In this document: positions 47,236-58,273 of the stretch, piece by piece
Position numbering within the stretch: the stretch's first letter is position 1
How the letters are laid out: each line of letters begins with the position of its first letter
From: Deltaproteobacteria bacterium
Lineage (GTDB): Bacteria; Myxococcota_A; Polyangia; Polyangiales; JADJMO01
Assembly: GCA_016182965.1 (NCBI GenBank)
Contig: JACPFM010000014.1
Location: forward strand, 44,914-108,913
Length of the DNA stretch: 64,000 nucleotides
Reading direction: 5' to 3'
The notes under the pieces: generated by a model
Told to the model about the DNA's origin: nothing
What the model saw: only the letters and a program-made list of their open reading frames with translations
The model's database searches: none
Made by a program: the position numbers and the translations under genes

Positions 47236-48150
47236 CTAGAAAGCGCCGGCGATGCCGAGGCCGGCGAACGTCGGGCCAGGCGTGATCTGCAGGCCGGTCT
47301 TGTGCTCGGCCTTCTTCTGGCCGGTGAAGTACCAGACGAGACCGCCGACGACCGCGGCCGCGCCGACGCCCGCGACGACCCAGCCGACCGTGCGCGTGCT
47401 GGCCGCTGCTTCGCCGTCGTCCTTCAGCGACAGGCAGAGGTCGCGGTTCCGGACGCTGGTGTTGCAGCCGGCGTTGTTGAACGCGTCTTGCTTCTCGGAC
47501 ACGGTCTTGTTGGCGCCGAGGCCGACGATGCCGCCGACGACGAGGAGCGCGCCGCCCGCGCCGACGACGATCCACGGGGCGATGCCGGGGCCGCCGCCCG
47601 GCGCCGCGGTGGTGGTCGGCGCCGCGGTCGCGGTGGCCGTCGGCTCCGCGGTCGCGGTGGTCACGGCGGTGCCGGTGCCGGTCGCCGTGGTGGTCGGCGC
47701 GGTGTCGGTCCCGGCGGGCGAGGTCGGCTCGCCCGGGACCTTCTTCGAGAGGTTGGCGATCTTCTGATCGAGCTGATCGAGCTCGTCGCCCGTGGGCTTG
47801 CCGCGGGCCCGATACAGCTTGTAGGCCTCGACGGCCGCGGCGTACTGCGCGTCCTTCTCGTAGGCACGGCCGAGGTTCTTCAGCAGGAGCGGCCGGTTGC
47901 AGGCGCGCTTGTACGCGTCCTTGTAGTACTTGATCGCGTCGGTGTAGTTCGACGTGTCCTCGGCCTTGACGGCGAGCTTGAAGAGGGTCTGCGCCTCCTC
48001 GTCGTCGGCCTTCGAGGGCTTGCAGGCGGCGCCCTCGGGCGGCGGCCAACCCGGCTCCTTGATGGCCTGGGCAAGGACCGGCCCGATGCCCACGCCCCCG
48101 AGCGACGTCGTCAAGACCAGAAGCCAAGGAACGAAGCTGCGGACGCGCAT
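47236..48150 (-). CDS. Exported TPR protein with two membrane segments
   Basis: 304 residues from the ATG at 48150 (MRVRSFVPWLLVLTTSLGG), with signal peptide cut near LAQA. TPR helices at about 50-130 (EAQTLFKLAVKAEDTSNYTD, LLLKNLGRAYEKDAQYAAAV). A long Thr/Ala-rich linker leads to segment 1 (APWIVVGAGGALLVVGGIVG), a Cys pair in GCNTSVRNRDLCLSL, segment 2 (VGWVVAGVGAAAVVGGLVWY), and an end reading FAGLGIAGAF. It has the same order of parts and the same final GAF as the protein at 22626, hence a paralogue. Function is unknown. Confidence 0.72.
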   Translation of the reverse strand: MRVRSFVPWLLVLTTSLGGVGIGPVLAQAIKEPGWPPPEGAACKPSKADDEEAQTLFKLAVKAEDTSNYTDAIKYYKDAYKRACNRPLLLKNLGRAYEKDAQYAAAVEAYKLYRARGKPTGDELDQLDQKIANLSKKVPGEPTSPAGTDTAPTTTATGTGTAVTTATAEPTATATAAPTTTAAPGGGPGIAPWIVVGAGGALLVVGGIVGLGANKTVSEKQDAFNNAGCNTSVRNRDLCLSLKDDGEAAASTRTVGWVVAGVGAAAVVGGLVWYFTGQKKAEHKTGLQITPGPTFAGLGIAGAF

Positions 48151-48359
48151 GACGTGGCCATCTCCCCGTGCAGGACTCGACGCGTCACTCCTACCACAGC
48201 TGCGCCTGCCGGCGAAATCGCGACCGAACATGACGCCTGTCGTTCGTCCCGAGGGAGCCGGCTCCCGAACTCGGATAAGCTGCCCCCCCAGAGTCGCCCC
48301 CCCGGCACCCGGGAGGGCGCGGCGTCGAGCCTGACGAGAGAGAACGAGAAGAACGAACG

Positions 48360-49805
<1,446 letters not shown>

Positions 49806-49821
49806 GGATCGGTACCGGGAG

Positions 49822-51465
49822 ATGGACCTGCTCGCGGGCGCGACGTTCAGCTGGTGCGTCGTCTACGTCCTGCTCGCGAGCTTCTTCGGCCTCCAGGGCT
49901 CGCGTCGCGCGGCGCACCGCGACATCTACGTGGTGTTCGCCGTCGCCTGCGTCGCCGTCGCCGGGTACACCGCGTGCAACGGCCTGCAGATCCACTTCAA
50001 GGATCCGATGCGCGCCGCGACGTGGGGTCAGCGCGGCTTCGCGATCGCTCCCATCGCGGGCACGCTGATCTTCCACGCGTCGTTGCTGTACGGCGAGATC
50101 GAAGCGCCGACGCGCCGTCGCTCCCTGGCCGTGGCCTACGCCTTGGCCGCCCTCGTCACGGGGCTGACGCTGCTCGACGTCATGCACTGCCACGAAGGCG
50201 GCGCGCTCGGATGGCTCTGCCGCGAAGGCGCCGGCGTGCGACGGCTCAGGCTCGGAGGGTCGGGCCCGCTCCAGTACGATCACCTGCAGTTCTTCGCGTC
50301 GCGGCTACAACCGTTCGGCGATGCGGTCATGCTCACCCCGGTGTTGGCGAGCACCGTCCTGTTCGTACGGTCCTACATCGCCGGAAAGCGCGAGGCGCTC
50401 TACGCGTGCGTCGGCGGCTTCGTCCTCGCCGCGACGGCGGTGAACGACGTGGTGACGATGGCGCTCGCTGCCAGGGTGGCGGAGAACGCGCGCTACGACT
50501 CGGTCTTCCTCGTCGAGCACGGCTTCTCCGTCTTCGCGCTCGGCCTCTCGTTCACGCTCCTCGCGCGCCACGAGCGCGTGTCCGACGAGCTCGCGATCAA
50601 GGGCACCGAGCTGCGCCGCCGCGCGCGCCAGCTCCGGAAGGCCTACGAGGAGCTGCGCGCCGCGCAGCAGGAGCTCGTGCGCAAGGAGCAGCTCGCCCTG
50701 GTGGGCGAGCTCGCCGCCGTCATGTCGCACGAGGTCCGCAACCCGCTCGCGATCATCTCCAACGCGATCGCCGCGCTGCGCCGCGACACCACCTCCGCGG
50801 ACGATCGCGCCACGCTGCTCGCCATCCTCGAGGAGGAGACCGAGCGGCTCAACCGCCTCGTCGGCGATCTGCTCCGGTACGCCCGCCCCCTCAACGTCGA
50901 GCGGCAGCGCATCGATCTCGACGCGATCCTCACGCGCGCCATGGAGCTCGCGCGGCAGCACGTCAACGTGCGCATCGAGACCGAGGTCGCCTGGCAGCGC
51001 GGCCGGGACGGCGACGGCGCCCCCGAGCAGCCCCCCGTCTACGGCGACGCGAACATGCTGCGGCAGGTGTTCGACAACCTGGTGCAGAACGCGTGTCAGG
51101 CGATGTCGAGCGGCGGGACGTTGACGCTCCGCGCGCACGCCGCGACAGAGGACGGCACCGAGGGCGTGACGGTGGAGGTCTGCGACACTGGCGAGGGCAT
51201 GGACACGCAGGTGCGTTCGCGCGCCGGCACGCCCTTCTTCACCACCCGTCCCGGCGGCACCGGCCTCGGCCTCGCGATCTGCGACCGCATCGTCACCGCG
51301 CACGGAGGCGTGCTCGCGATCAAGAGCCGCTCGGGCGAAGGCACCGTCGTCAGCGTGTTCCTGCCGACGAACCGCACCAGCGAGACGCCGGCGCTGCGCA
51401 GCTCGCACCCGCCGTCGACCCGCACCTCCACGCTGCCACCGAGCGCGGGCGGAGAGTCTCTATGA
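49822..51465 (+). CDS. Membrane sensor histidine kinase (partner of the NtrC-type regulator)
   Basis: 547 residues. About seven N-terminal hydrophobic segments (residues 5-255) form the sensor. A coiled coil (ELRRRARQLRKAYEELRAAQ) leads to HisKA with ELAAVMSHEVRNPLAIISNA (His near 303), N-box VFDNLVQNACQAM, and G-boxes DTGEGMD and GGTGLGLAICDRIVTAHGG. Its catalytic residues are intact, unlike the kinase at 15185. A Ser/Thr/Pro tail ends the protein. It is adjacent to the NtrC-type gene and overlaps rlmE by ATGA. Confidence 0.9.
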   Translation: MDLLAGATFSWCVVYVLLASFFGLQGSRRAAHRDIYVVFAVACVAVAGYTACNGLQIHFKDPMRAATWGQRGFAIAPIAGTLIFHASLLYGEIEAPTRRRSLAVAYALAALVTGLTLLDVMHCHEGGALGWLCREGAGVRRLRLGGSGPLQYDHLQFFASRLQPFGDAVMLTPVLASTVLFVRSYIAGKREALYACVGGFVLAATAVNDVVTMALAARVAENARYDSVFLVEHGFSVFALGLSFTLLARHERVSDELAIKGTELRRRARQLRKAYEELRAAQQELVRKEQLALVGELAAVMSHEVRNPLAIISNAIAALRRDTTSADDRATLLAILEEETERLNRLVGDLLRYARPLNVERQRIDLDAILTRAMELARQHVNVRIETEVAWQRGRDGDGAPEQPPVYGDANMLRQVFDNLVQNACQAMSSGGTLTLRAHAATEDGTEGVTVEVCDTGEGMDTQVRSRAGTPFFTTRPGGTGLGLAICDRIVTAHGGVLAIKSRSGEGTVVSVFLPTNRTSETPALRSSHPPSTRTSTLPPSAGGESL

Positions 51466-52139
51466 GCCGCGGTCGCCCCGGCCGGGGCGCATCGGGTCCC
51501 AAGGCGAACAACCCCTACGCCCGCGCCGACGCGAACACGCTGCGCGCGCGCAAGGAGGGCTACCCGGCCCGCTCGGTGTACAAGCTCGAGGAGATCGATC
51601 AGCGCTGCCGGCTGTTTCGCCAGGGTCAACGCGTGCTCGACCTCGGGTGCGCGCCCGGCTCGTGGCTGCTCTACGCCGCCAAGCGGGTCGGGGGCGGCGG
51701 GCGCGTCCGCGGCATCGACCTGCAGCCGCTGCAGATCGCGATGCCGAAGAACGCGATCGCGATGGCCGGCGACGCGCTCGACCCGTCGCCGGAGGTCGAA
51801 GCCTTCCTGGCCGAGGGCGCCCCCTACGACGTGGTGATCTCCGACATGGCGCCCTCCACGTCGGGCACCCCCTTCGCCGATCAGGCCCGCAGCGCCGAGC
51901 TCGTCGAGCGCACCCTCGATGTGGCCGAGCGGTGGCTCTCGCCCGGCGGGTCGTGGGTCGCCAAGCTGTTCATGAGCGAGGCCCTCGTCGACCTGCGCAA
52001 GCGCGTCCGGTCGATGTTCGAAGAGGAGCGGGTGATCCGTCCCGAGGGGACACGGACGGTGAGCTTCGAGGTCTTTCTCGTGGGGCTGCGGAAGAAGGCG
52101 CCCGCGTCCGTCGCTCCGACGGGCGCGCCCGGCCGGTGA
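51462..52139 (+). CDS. rlmE: 23S rRNA (uridine-2'-O-)-methyltransferase RlmE (FtsJ/RrmJ)
   Basis: 225 residues, ATG overlapping the kinase stop. Methylates U2552 of 23S rRNA with SAM. Catalytic tetrad K-D-K-E visible: ARSVYKLEEIDQ, VVISDMAPSTSG, SWVAKLFMSE and TVSFEVFLVGLR. SAM loop: VLDLGCAPGSWLLYAA. The N-terminal RARKEGYPARS region is also characteristic. Length is usual. It sits upstream of metK, which makes its methyl donor. Confidence 0.92.
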   Translation: MSRGRPGRGASGPKANNPYARADANTLRARKEGYPARSVYKLEEIDQRCRLFRQGQRVLDLGCAPGSWLLYAAKRVGGGGRVRGIDLQPLQIAMPKNAIAMAGDALDPSPEVEAFLAEGAPYDVVISDMAPSTSGTPFADQARSAELVERTLDVAERWLSPGGSWVAKLFMSEALVDLRKRVRSMFEEERVIRPEGTRTVSFEVFLVGLRKKAPASVAPTGAPGR

Positions 52140-52351
52140 CGAGTTCGACCGTTCACGTTGACGACACGGGCGTCGCCCCGTAGAACGTCGCCCGCCCGGG
52201 TGGCAACTGGAGGAACGCGCGTTCCTCCGGGAGCACGCCGCGGGGGATCCCGTCCGTAGTCGGCCGGCCCCTCGACCCGGGCACGAACAGCGGCGTCGCC
52301 GCTGCACGGCCACGAGCGCAACCCGCGAAACAGGCGAGACCAGGAGAGACG
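52140..52351 (+). promoter_or_regulatory. Structured leader region upstream of metK
   Basis: Contains a perfect 20-bp palindrome, GGAGGAACGCGCGTTCCTCC, at 52209-52228, framed by CAACT and GGGAGCACG, and farther on GACCCGGGCACGAAC. Pairing of CCCGGGT (52195-52201) with ACCCGGG (about 52277-52283) could close the structure. ACGGGC/GCCCCGT at 52166-52181 may be the rlmE terminator. Whether it is a riboswitch is unknown. AGGAGAG at 52343-52349 is close to the ATG. Confidence 0.4.
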
Positions 52352-53590
52352 ATGAGCCGCTTTCAGTTCACCTCGGAGTCCGTGACCGAGGGACATCCCG
52401 ACAAGGTTTGCGACGCGATCAGCGATGCCGTGCTCGACGGCATCCTCGCCCAGGACAAGAAGGCGCGCGTCGCCTGCGAGACGCTCGTGAAGACCGGCAT
52501 GGCCGTGGTCGCCGGCGAGATCACCACGTCCGCCTGGGTCGACATGCCCGTCCTCATCCGCGAGACCATCCGCGAGATCGGGTACACCGACTCCTCGATG
52601 GGCTTCGACGCCAACACCTGCGCGGTGCTCACGGCGATCGAGAAGCAGTCGCCCGACATCTCGCAGGGCGTCACCGAGGGCGAGGGGCTCCACAAGGAGC
52701 AGGGCGCCGGCGATCAGGGCCTGATGTTCGGCTTCGCCTGCGACGAGACCCCCGAGCTGATGCCGATGCCCATCCAGATGGCGCACAAGCTCGCCAAGCG
52801 CCTCGCCGAGGTCCGCAAGAAGCAGATCGGCGGCGTCGACTGGCTCCGGCCCGACGGCAAGACCCAGGTCACCGTCGAGTACGAGGAGGAGGGCCGGCCC
52901 TCGCGCATCGACGCGATCGTCATCTCCACCCAGCACGCCGAGAGCGCGAAGCTCAAGACGATCAAGGAGGCGATGAACGACCTCGTGATCGCGAACGTCG
53001 TGCCCAAGGGCCTGATCGACGCCAAGACGAAGATCCACATCAACCCGACGGGCCGCTTCGTCATCGGCGGTCCCTACGGCGACGCCGGCCTCACCGGCCG
53101 CAAGATCATCGTCGACACCTACGGCGGCATGGGCCGTCACGGCGGCGGCGCGTTCTCCGGCAAGGATCCGTCGAAGGTCGACCGCTCGGCCGCGTACTAC
53201 GCGCGCTTCGTCGCCAAGAACCTCGTCGCCGCCAAGCTGGCGACCCGCGTCGAGGTCCAGATCGCGTACGCCATCGGCGTCGCCAAGCCGGTCGGCGTCT
53301 ACGTCCGCACGTTCGGCACCGGCGTCGTCGCCGACGAGCTCATCGCCGAGTACGTGATGAAGAACTTCGACATGCGCCCGCGCGCCATGATCGAGGAGCT
53401 GAACCTGCTCCGCCCGATCTACAAGGCGACCTCCAGCTACGGCCACTTCGGCCGCAAGGAGTTCCCCTGGGAGAAGACCGATCGCGCCGCGAAGATCGCC
53501 GCCGACTTCGCCAAGCACCTCAAGGGCAAGGACCAGAACGGCAAGGGCGGGCGCAAGTCGCGCACGTCGATGACCCGCATCAGCGCCTGA
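52352..53590 (+). CDS. metK: S-adenosylmethionine synthetase
   Basis: 412 residues. Makes SAM from methionine and ATP. Hallmarks: [20 protein letters not shown] at the N-terminus, [20 protein letters not shown] (about 114-133), [32 protein letters not shown] and [20 protein letters not shown] with the ATP/Mg and phosphate loops. Length is slightly above the usual 385-400. It is monocistronic by position, followed by a repeat cassette and a convergent gene. Confidence 0.96.
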   Translation: MSRFQFTSESVTEGHPDKVCDAISDAVLDGILAQDKKARVACETLVKTGMAVVAGEITTSAWVDMPVLIRETIREIGYTDSSMGFDANTCAVLTAIEKQSPDISQGVTEGEGLHKEQGAGDQGLMFGFACDETPELMPMPIQMAHKLAKRLAEVRKKQIGGVDWLRPDGKTQVTVEYEEEGRPSRIDAIVISTQHAESAKLKTIKEAMNDLVIANVVPKGLIDAKTKIHINPTGRFVIGGPYGDAGLTGRKIIVDTYGGMGRHGGGAFSGKDPSKVDRSAAYYARFVAKNLVAAKLATRVEVQIAYAIGVAKPVGVYVRTFGTGVVADELIAEYVMKNFDMRPRAMIEELNLLRPIYKATSSYGHFGRKEFPWEKTDRAAKIAADFAKHLKGKDQNGKGGRKSRTSMTRISA

Positions 53591-53652
53591 TCGGCCCTGT
53601 GTGCTTCGACGCCCTCGTCGTCCTCGCGGGTGGCGGGGGCGTCGTCGATTTG

Positions 53653-53888
53653 GGTCCAGAGTCCAGGGTCTAGAGTCTAGAGCCCGAGACCCGAGAGCGA
53701 GACCGCGTCGACTCGTCGACGGTCACCACCCGTCGCGCGGCTCCGACTCTAGACCCTGGACTCTGGACCCAGGGTCGAGAGTCTAGAGCCCGAGATCCGA
53801 GAGCGAGACCGCGTCGACTCGTCGTCGGTCACCACGCGTCGCGCGACTCCGACTCTAGACTCTAGACTCTAGACTCTAGACTCTAGAC
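53653..53888. repeat. Tandemly duplicated family C inverted-repeat cassette (in the 304-bp gap 53591-53894)
   Basis: Two copies with a period of about 106 bp (GTCTAGAGCCCGAGA begins at 53675 and at 53781). Each copy has a left C arm, an about 75-bp core (GAGAGCGAGACCGCGTCGAC and onward) and a right C arm. The right arm of copy 2 has about five CTCTAGA units (53850-53888), where copy 1 has CTCTAGACCCTGGAC. The cores differ at a few bases. It lies between convergent genes. Confidence 0.9.
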
Positions 53889-53894
53889 GACGAC

Positions 53895-54434
53895 TCAATC
53901 GAGCCGGATCTTCACCGTGTCCCGCGGCTCGTCGCGCGTCAGGCGCTCGATCACCGACGAGAGCAGCGGGAAGGCGCGCATCAGGTCCTCGCGCCGGGGC
54001 AGCTCGAAATCGAGGAAATCGAAGCCCGGGGCGACCGTGCAGCCACACAACGTGTAGCGCTCTCCGAGTGGGACGGCGGCCTGCCAGATCCCGGCGCGCA
54101 CCACGAACTGCGGGAGCTCGCCGCCCGCGACGTCGGCTCCCAGGCGATGCACGGCGTGGAAGCCCGATGCGTCGACGGTGTGCAGCTCGAGCGGATCGCC
54201 GCCGTAGAAGTGCCAGACCTCGTCGCTCGCCACACGATGCAGCGCGGAGAACTCACCGGAGGGCAGGAGGTAGTAGATCGCCGTGCTCGCCGACCGGGTG
54301 CCGCCAGGGTGCCGGAGGCCGCCGACGGTCAGCAGGCTGCGGAAGGTCTCCCGGAAGTAGCCGCCCTCCGGGTGCGGCTCGAGGTCGAGCCGTCGGACGA
54401 TGGCCTCGGCGTCGGGATGCAGGCGAGCCTTCAT
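53895..54434 (-). CDS. Cupin family protein (DUF985/Cupin_5)
   Basis: 179 residues. Whole-length match to the family: IVRRLDLEPHPEGGYFRETF at the N-terminus, ASTAIYYLLPSGEFSALHRV, ASDEVWHFYGGDPLELHTVD and CTVAPGFDFLDFELP. The conserved His/Glu positions of the cupin metal site are present. Biochemical role is not established for the family. Convergent with metK across a repeat cassette; divergent from the subtilase gene. Confidence 0.85.
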   Translation of the reverse strand: MKARLHPDAEAIVRRLDLEPHPEGGYFRETFRSLLTVGGLRHPGGTRSASTAIYYLLPSGEFSALHRVASDEVWHFYGGDPLELHTVDASGFHAVHRLGADVAGGELPQFVVRAGIWQAAVPLGERYTLCGCTVAPGFDFLDFELPRREDLMRAFPLLSSVIERLTRDEPRDTVKIRLD

Positions 54435-54547
54435 GTCCCTCGTCGTACCCCACGCCGACGTGTCGGCAAACCGGAGAAGGAGGACACGCGCAGCGCGTTG
54501 GAGATTTCCCCACGAAAGCGAACGCGGGACCCGTACACTTCGGCGAT

Positions 54548-57500
54548 ATGCGCCGCCGTCTCCTCCTTGCCCCCGCGCTCTTCGCCCTCGTCGCCTTCGC
54601 GTCCGCCACGCAGGACGCGCGCGCCGGTTGGCCGCCGCCGCCAGGCGCGACGACCGAGCAGCTGAAGGATCCGGCGAACTGGCCGACCGATCCGGACTAC
54701 GGCCCGAAGAAGGACGGCAAGCCGGACATCAACGGCACCGGCGGCGACTGGGTGAAATGGTCGTGGATCCCGCCGCGTCCCGCGGGGTTCACCAACTTCC
54801 GCAAGAGCGAGACGGCCAGCGGCATGTCGGCCGACGTCGCGTGGACGTACACCGTCGGCGACCCGCGGACGAAGATCGCGGTCCTCGACAGCGGCATCAA
54901 GTGGGACGCCTCCGATCTCGTGCACACCGCCGCGCTGAACGAGAAGGAGCTCGTCAACGCCAAGCCGCTCGACAAGGACGGCAAGCCGTGCGGCGGCGAG
55001 GGCGATCTCGCCGGCTTCGACTGCAACGGCGACGGCCTCTTCGATCTGTACGACTACGAGGTCAGCAAGAAGGTCCAGACCAAGGCGGGCGTCGTCGATT
55101 TCAAGGACGCCAACGCCAACTCCATCCTCGATCCCGGCGACCTGATCGTGCTCTTCAGCGACAAGGTCGACGACGACGGCAACGGGTTCACCGACGACAT
55201 CTGCGGCTGGGACTTCCTCAAGGACGACAACGACGCGTACGACGACACGCGCTACGGCCACGGCACCGGCGAGGCCCACGACTCGACCGCCGAGGGCAAC
55301 AACGGGCAGGGCGGCATCGGCTTCTGCCCGAAGTGCCGGCACATCCCGCTGCGCGTCGGCGACAGCTTCATCGTCGACGTGCAGGACTACGCGCAGGCGG
55401 TCACCTACGCCGCCGACAACGGCGTGAAGGTCGTCCAGGAGGCGCTCGGCTCGGTCAACCAGTCGAACCTCTCGCGCGCCGCGATGGATCTCGCGTGGAA
55501 GAAGGGCGTGGTGATCATCGCGTCCGCCGCCGACGAGAACAGCCGTCACCACAACATGCCGGCGACGGCGAACCACACGCTGATCGTCCACGCCATCCAG
55601 AAGGATCGCGGCGAGCCCGCGCAGTCGGGCACCTTCTTCGCCTTCCACCCGTGCTCGAACTTCGGCGGGCAGATCCCGCTGTCGGCGTCGGGTAGCGGCT
55701 GCGCCTCCGAGGCGACCGGCAACTTGAGCGGCATCGCCGGCCTCGTGTACTCGATGGGCTTCCAGAAGAAGCTCACGCCGGAGCTCTCCGCCGGCGAGGT
55801 CGAGCAGCTCCTGAAGATGAGCGCCGATCTGATCGACGTCCCCGAGTCGTACGACGAGTCGCACCCCGACTACGATCCGACGCGCTACTACCCGTCGAAG
55901 CCGACGTTCTCGCAGCGCTTCGGCTACGGCCGCGTCAACGCGGGCGGCGCGGTGAAGATGGTCGCCGAGGGGAAGATCCCGCCGGTCGTCGATCTGGTCT
56001 CGCCGCAGCTCTTCGAGGTCGTCTACCCGCAGCGCGTCACCGGCGACGTGCCGATCAAGGGCGTCATCAAGGCGCGGGCAGGGGTCACCTTCGAGGGCAC
56101 GATCCAGTGGGCCCCCGGCGTCGAGCCCGACGAGAGCCAGTGGCAGACGGTCAGCACGATCCCGGCGCAGACCGGCGGCGGCGACGGCCTCGGCGCCGAC
56201 GGCACCCCGCTCGGGTTCCTGAAGGTCAAGGACCTGAAGATCGACAACATGAAGAAGGCCGACGGCACCGTCGACCCGAAGGCCGAGCGCGAGAACCGCT
56301 ACACGATCACCGTCCGCGTGCAGGTGACCGCGACCTATCCCGGCGGCGCCGGCACGGCGAAGGGCGAGGCGCGCCGTCCGATCTACATCCACGACGATCC
56401 GACGCTGCTTCCCGGCTTCCCGAAGTTCCTCGGCGCCTCGGGCGAGGCCTCGCCGCGCCTGGTCGACATCGACGGCGACGGCAAGCGCGACATCCTCTAT
56501 CCGACCTCCGACGGCGTGCTCCACGCGTTCCGCGCCGACGGCTCCGAGCTCCCCGGCTGGCCGTTCCGCACGCGCAACATCGACGGCCTCCAGCCCGACA
56601 AGAAGGAGGCGTCGGCGTTCGTCCAGAACTACCTGGGCGGCACGAACAGCTGGACCAGCGGCGCGATGAGCGTCGACCTCGCGCGCGAGACGCTCATGTC
56701 CGCGCCGGCGATCGGCGACATCGACGGCGACGGCAAGGACGACATCCTCTTCGGCACCTGGCCGGGCACCATCTACGCCATCCACAAGGACGGCACCGCG
56801 GTGGCCGGTTGGCCCAAGCGCCTGCCCGACGTGCCCTCGTGCCCGCGCGGCGATCAGCCGAAGCTGCCCGACGGCGTCGCCTGCATGGACACCGCGCACG
56901 GGCTCGCGCGCGGCGCGTTCGCCGGCGTCACCCTCGTGGACATGAACAAGGACAAGAAGCTCGATGTGGTCGTCGCCGCCTTCGACGGCCACGTCTACGT
57001 CTTCGACGGCGCGGGCAAGGACCTCCCCGGCTTCCCGGTCCTCGTCGACTACGTCGGCCCGCTCGAGCGCGAGAAGCGCGTCTCGCGCGTGGTCACCACG
57101 CCGGCGGTCGGCGACATGACCGGCGACGGCATCCCCGAGATCGCCGTCGGGTCCAACGAGTACATCGGCAACGGCGGCAACGTCGGCGCGTTCTTCCTCA
57201 TCGACGGCCGCGGCACGGCCACGCCGGGCGGCAGTCCGTTCGTCGAGGGCTGGCCGGTCTCGGTGGGCAGCTTCAAGCTGTTCCCGCTCGTCGGCGAGGG
57301 CATCGTCAGCGCCGGCATGATGGCCGACGTCAACGGCGACGGCGTGCCCGAGGTCATCTTCCACGGCACCGGCGCGGCGCCGGTGGTGCTGCCGCTGCAC
57401 CCGCAGAAGCCCGCCGTCGTCGGCGGCAACTTCCCGAACGCCGTCGCCACGCTCGACCCGCAGTTCGGCGAGAACTTCGAGAGCCAGAAGAACCTGCCGG

Positions 57501-58273
57501 GCAACAACTTCATCGCGGTGTTCTCGCAGCCGTCGGTCGGCGATCTCAACCAGGACGGCAAGCCCGACGTCATCGCGCTCGGCGCGTCGTTCACCCTCGC
57601 GCTGTCGCTCTCCTCCTCCGAGCGGCAGGAGTACGAGCAGCAGGTCGCCTTCTGGAACTCCGCCGACGTGCGCGACTGCTCGAGCGGCGCGTCGGGCAAA
57701 TGCACGTTCATGTTCCCCGGCTCGCCGACGATCACCGAGGACTACACGTTCTTCCACAACGCGACGGTCGCGGACGTGAGCGGCGACGACTACCCCGAGA
57801 CGATCCTCGGCACCGGCGGCTACTACGTGCGCGCGGTCGACGCGTGCGGCCGCGAGGCGCCCGGGTTCCCCAAGTTCACCGGCCAGTGGATCATCCCGTC
57901 GCCGGCGGTCGGCGATCTCGACGGCGACGGCAAGCTCGAGGTGGTGACCGGCACGCGCGACGGCTGGCTGTACGCGTGGCGCACCGAGGGCCGCGAGGAC
58001 GGCGTGCTCGAGTGGCCGACCCACCACCACGACAACCAGAACACCGGCAACTACGCGACGCCGATCGACTTCCCGAAGGCGCACAAGGCGGCCAAGGAGC
58101 TCGATCTCGCGACCTGCAAGAAGCCCGATGCCGTCAACCCGACGCCCGCCGCGGAGCCCGAGGCGAGCGGGTTCTGTGGCTGCCGCGTGCCGGGCGGCTC
58201 GACGACGACGGCGGGCGGCGCGCTGGCGGCGCTCGGACTCGCGCTCGCGGTGGCGCGACGTCGCCGGTCGTGA
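54548..58273 (+). CDS. Secreted subtilase with FG-GAP repeats and MYXO-CTERM tail
   Basis: 1241 residues from the ATG at 54548; signal peptide MRRRLLLAPALFALVAFASA. S8-type protease domain about 105-440: Asp114 in KIAVLDSGIKW, His238 in RYGHGTGEAHDS, Ser387 in GCASEATGNLSGIAGL. The last is far from the usual GTSMAAP, and the oxyanion segment IIASAADENSRHHNMPA has Asp where AAGN is expected. Residues about 620-1170 carry FG-GAP/VCBS-like Ca-binding units (VDIDGDGKRDILYPT, GDIDGDGKDDILFGT, GDLNQDGKPDVIALG, GDLDGDGKLEVVTGT). The tail GFCGCRVPGGS, a hydrophobic helix and RRRRS form a MYXO-CTERM surface-anchoring signal. Confidence 0.9.
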   Translation: MRRRLLLAPALFALVAFASATQDARAGWPPPPGATTEQLKDPANWPTDPDYGPKKDGKPDINGTGGDWVKWSWIPPRPAGFTNFRKSETASGMSADVAWTYTVGDPRTKIAVLDSGIKWDASDLVHTAALNEKELVNAKPLDKDGKPCGGEGDLAGFDCNGDGLFDLYDYEVSKKVQTKAGVVDFKDANANSILDPGDLIVLFSDKVDDDGNGFTDDICGWDFLKDDNDAYDDTRYGHGTGEAHDSTAEGNNGQGGIGFCPKCRHIPLRVGDSFIVDVQDYAQAVTYAADNGVKVVQEALGSVNQSNLSRAAMDLAWKKGVVIIASAADENSRHHNMPATANHTLIVHAIQKDRGEPAQSGTFFAFHPCSNFGGQIPLSASGSGCASEATGNLSGIAGLVYSMGFQKKLTPELSAGEVEQLLKMSADLIDVPESYDESHPDYDPTRYYPSKPTFSQRFGYGRVNAGGAVKMVAEGKIPPVVDLVSPQLFEVVYPQRVTGDVPIKGVIKARAGVTFEGTIQWAPGVEPDESQWQTVSTIPAQTGGGDGLGADGTPLGFLKVKDLKIDNMKKADGTVDPKAERENRYTITVRVQVTATYPGGAGTAKGEARRPIYIHDDPTLLPGFPKFLGASGEASPRLVDIDGDGKRDILYPTSDGVLHAFRADGSELPGWPFRTRNIDGLQPDKKEASAFVQNYLGGTNSWTSGAMSVDLARETLMSAPAIGDIDGDGKDDILFGTWPGTIYAIHKDGTAVAGWPKRLPDVPSCPRGDQPKLPDGVACMDTAHGLARGAFAGVTLVDMNKDKKLDVVVAAFDGHVYVFDGAGKDLPGFPVLVDYVGPLEREKRVSRVVTTPAVGDMTGDGIPEIAVGSNEYIGNGGNVGAFFLIDGRGTATPGGSPFVEGWPVSVGSFKLFPLVGEGIVSAGMMADVNGDGVPEVIFHGTGAAPVVLPLHPQKPAVVGGNFPNAVATLDPQFGENFESQKNLPGNNFIAVFSQPSVGDLNQDGKPDVIALGASFTLALSLSSSERQEYEQQVAFWNSADVRDCSSGASGKCTFMFPGSPTITEDYTFFHNATVADVSGDDYPETILGTGGYYVRAVDACGREAPGFPKFTGQWIIPSPAVGDLDGDGKLEVVTGTRDGWLYAWRTEGREDGVLEWPTHHHDNQNTGNYATPIDFPKAHKAAKELDLATCKKPDAVNPTPAAEPEASGFCGCRVPGGSTTTAGGALAALGLALAVARRRRS

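Noticed and set aside
52190..52290. ZTP riboswitch upstream of metK
   Set aside because: ACTGG-hairpin-CCGGGAGC is partly similar, but the closing helix pairs poorly, the 3' CCGCCTGGGC motif is not exact, and metK is not a purine or folate gene.
53601..53786. Plus-strand frame of 61 codons after metK
   Set aside because: Made entirely of the duplicated family C cassette.
54431..58084. Open frame of 1217 codons opposite the subtilase
   Set aside because: Shadow; Asp/Ala/Val/Arg-only composition mirrors the FG-GAP codons.
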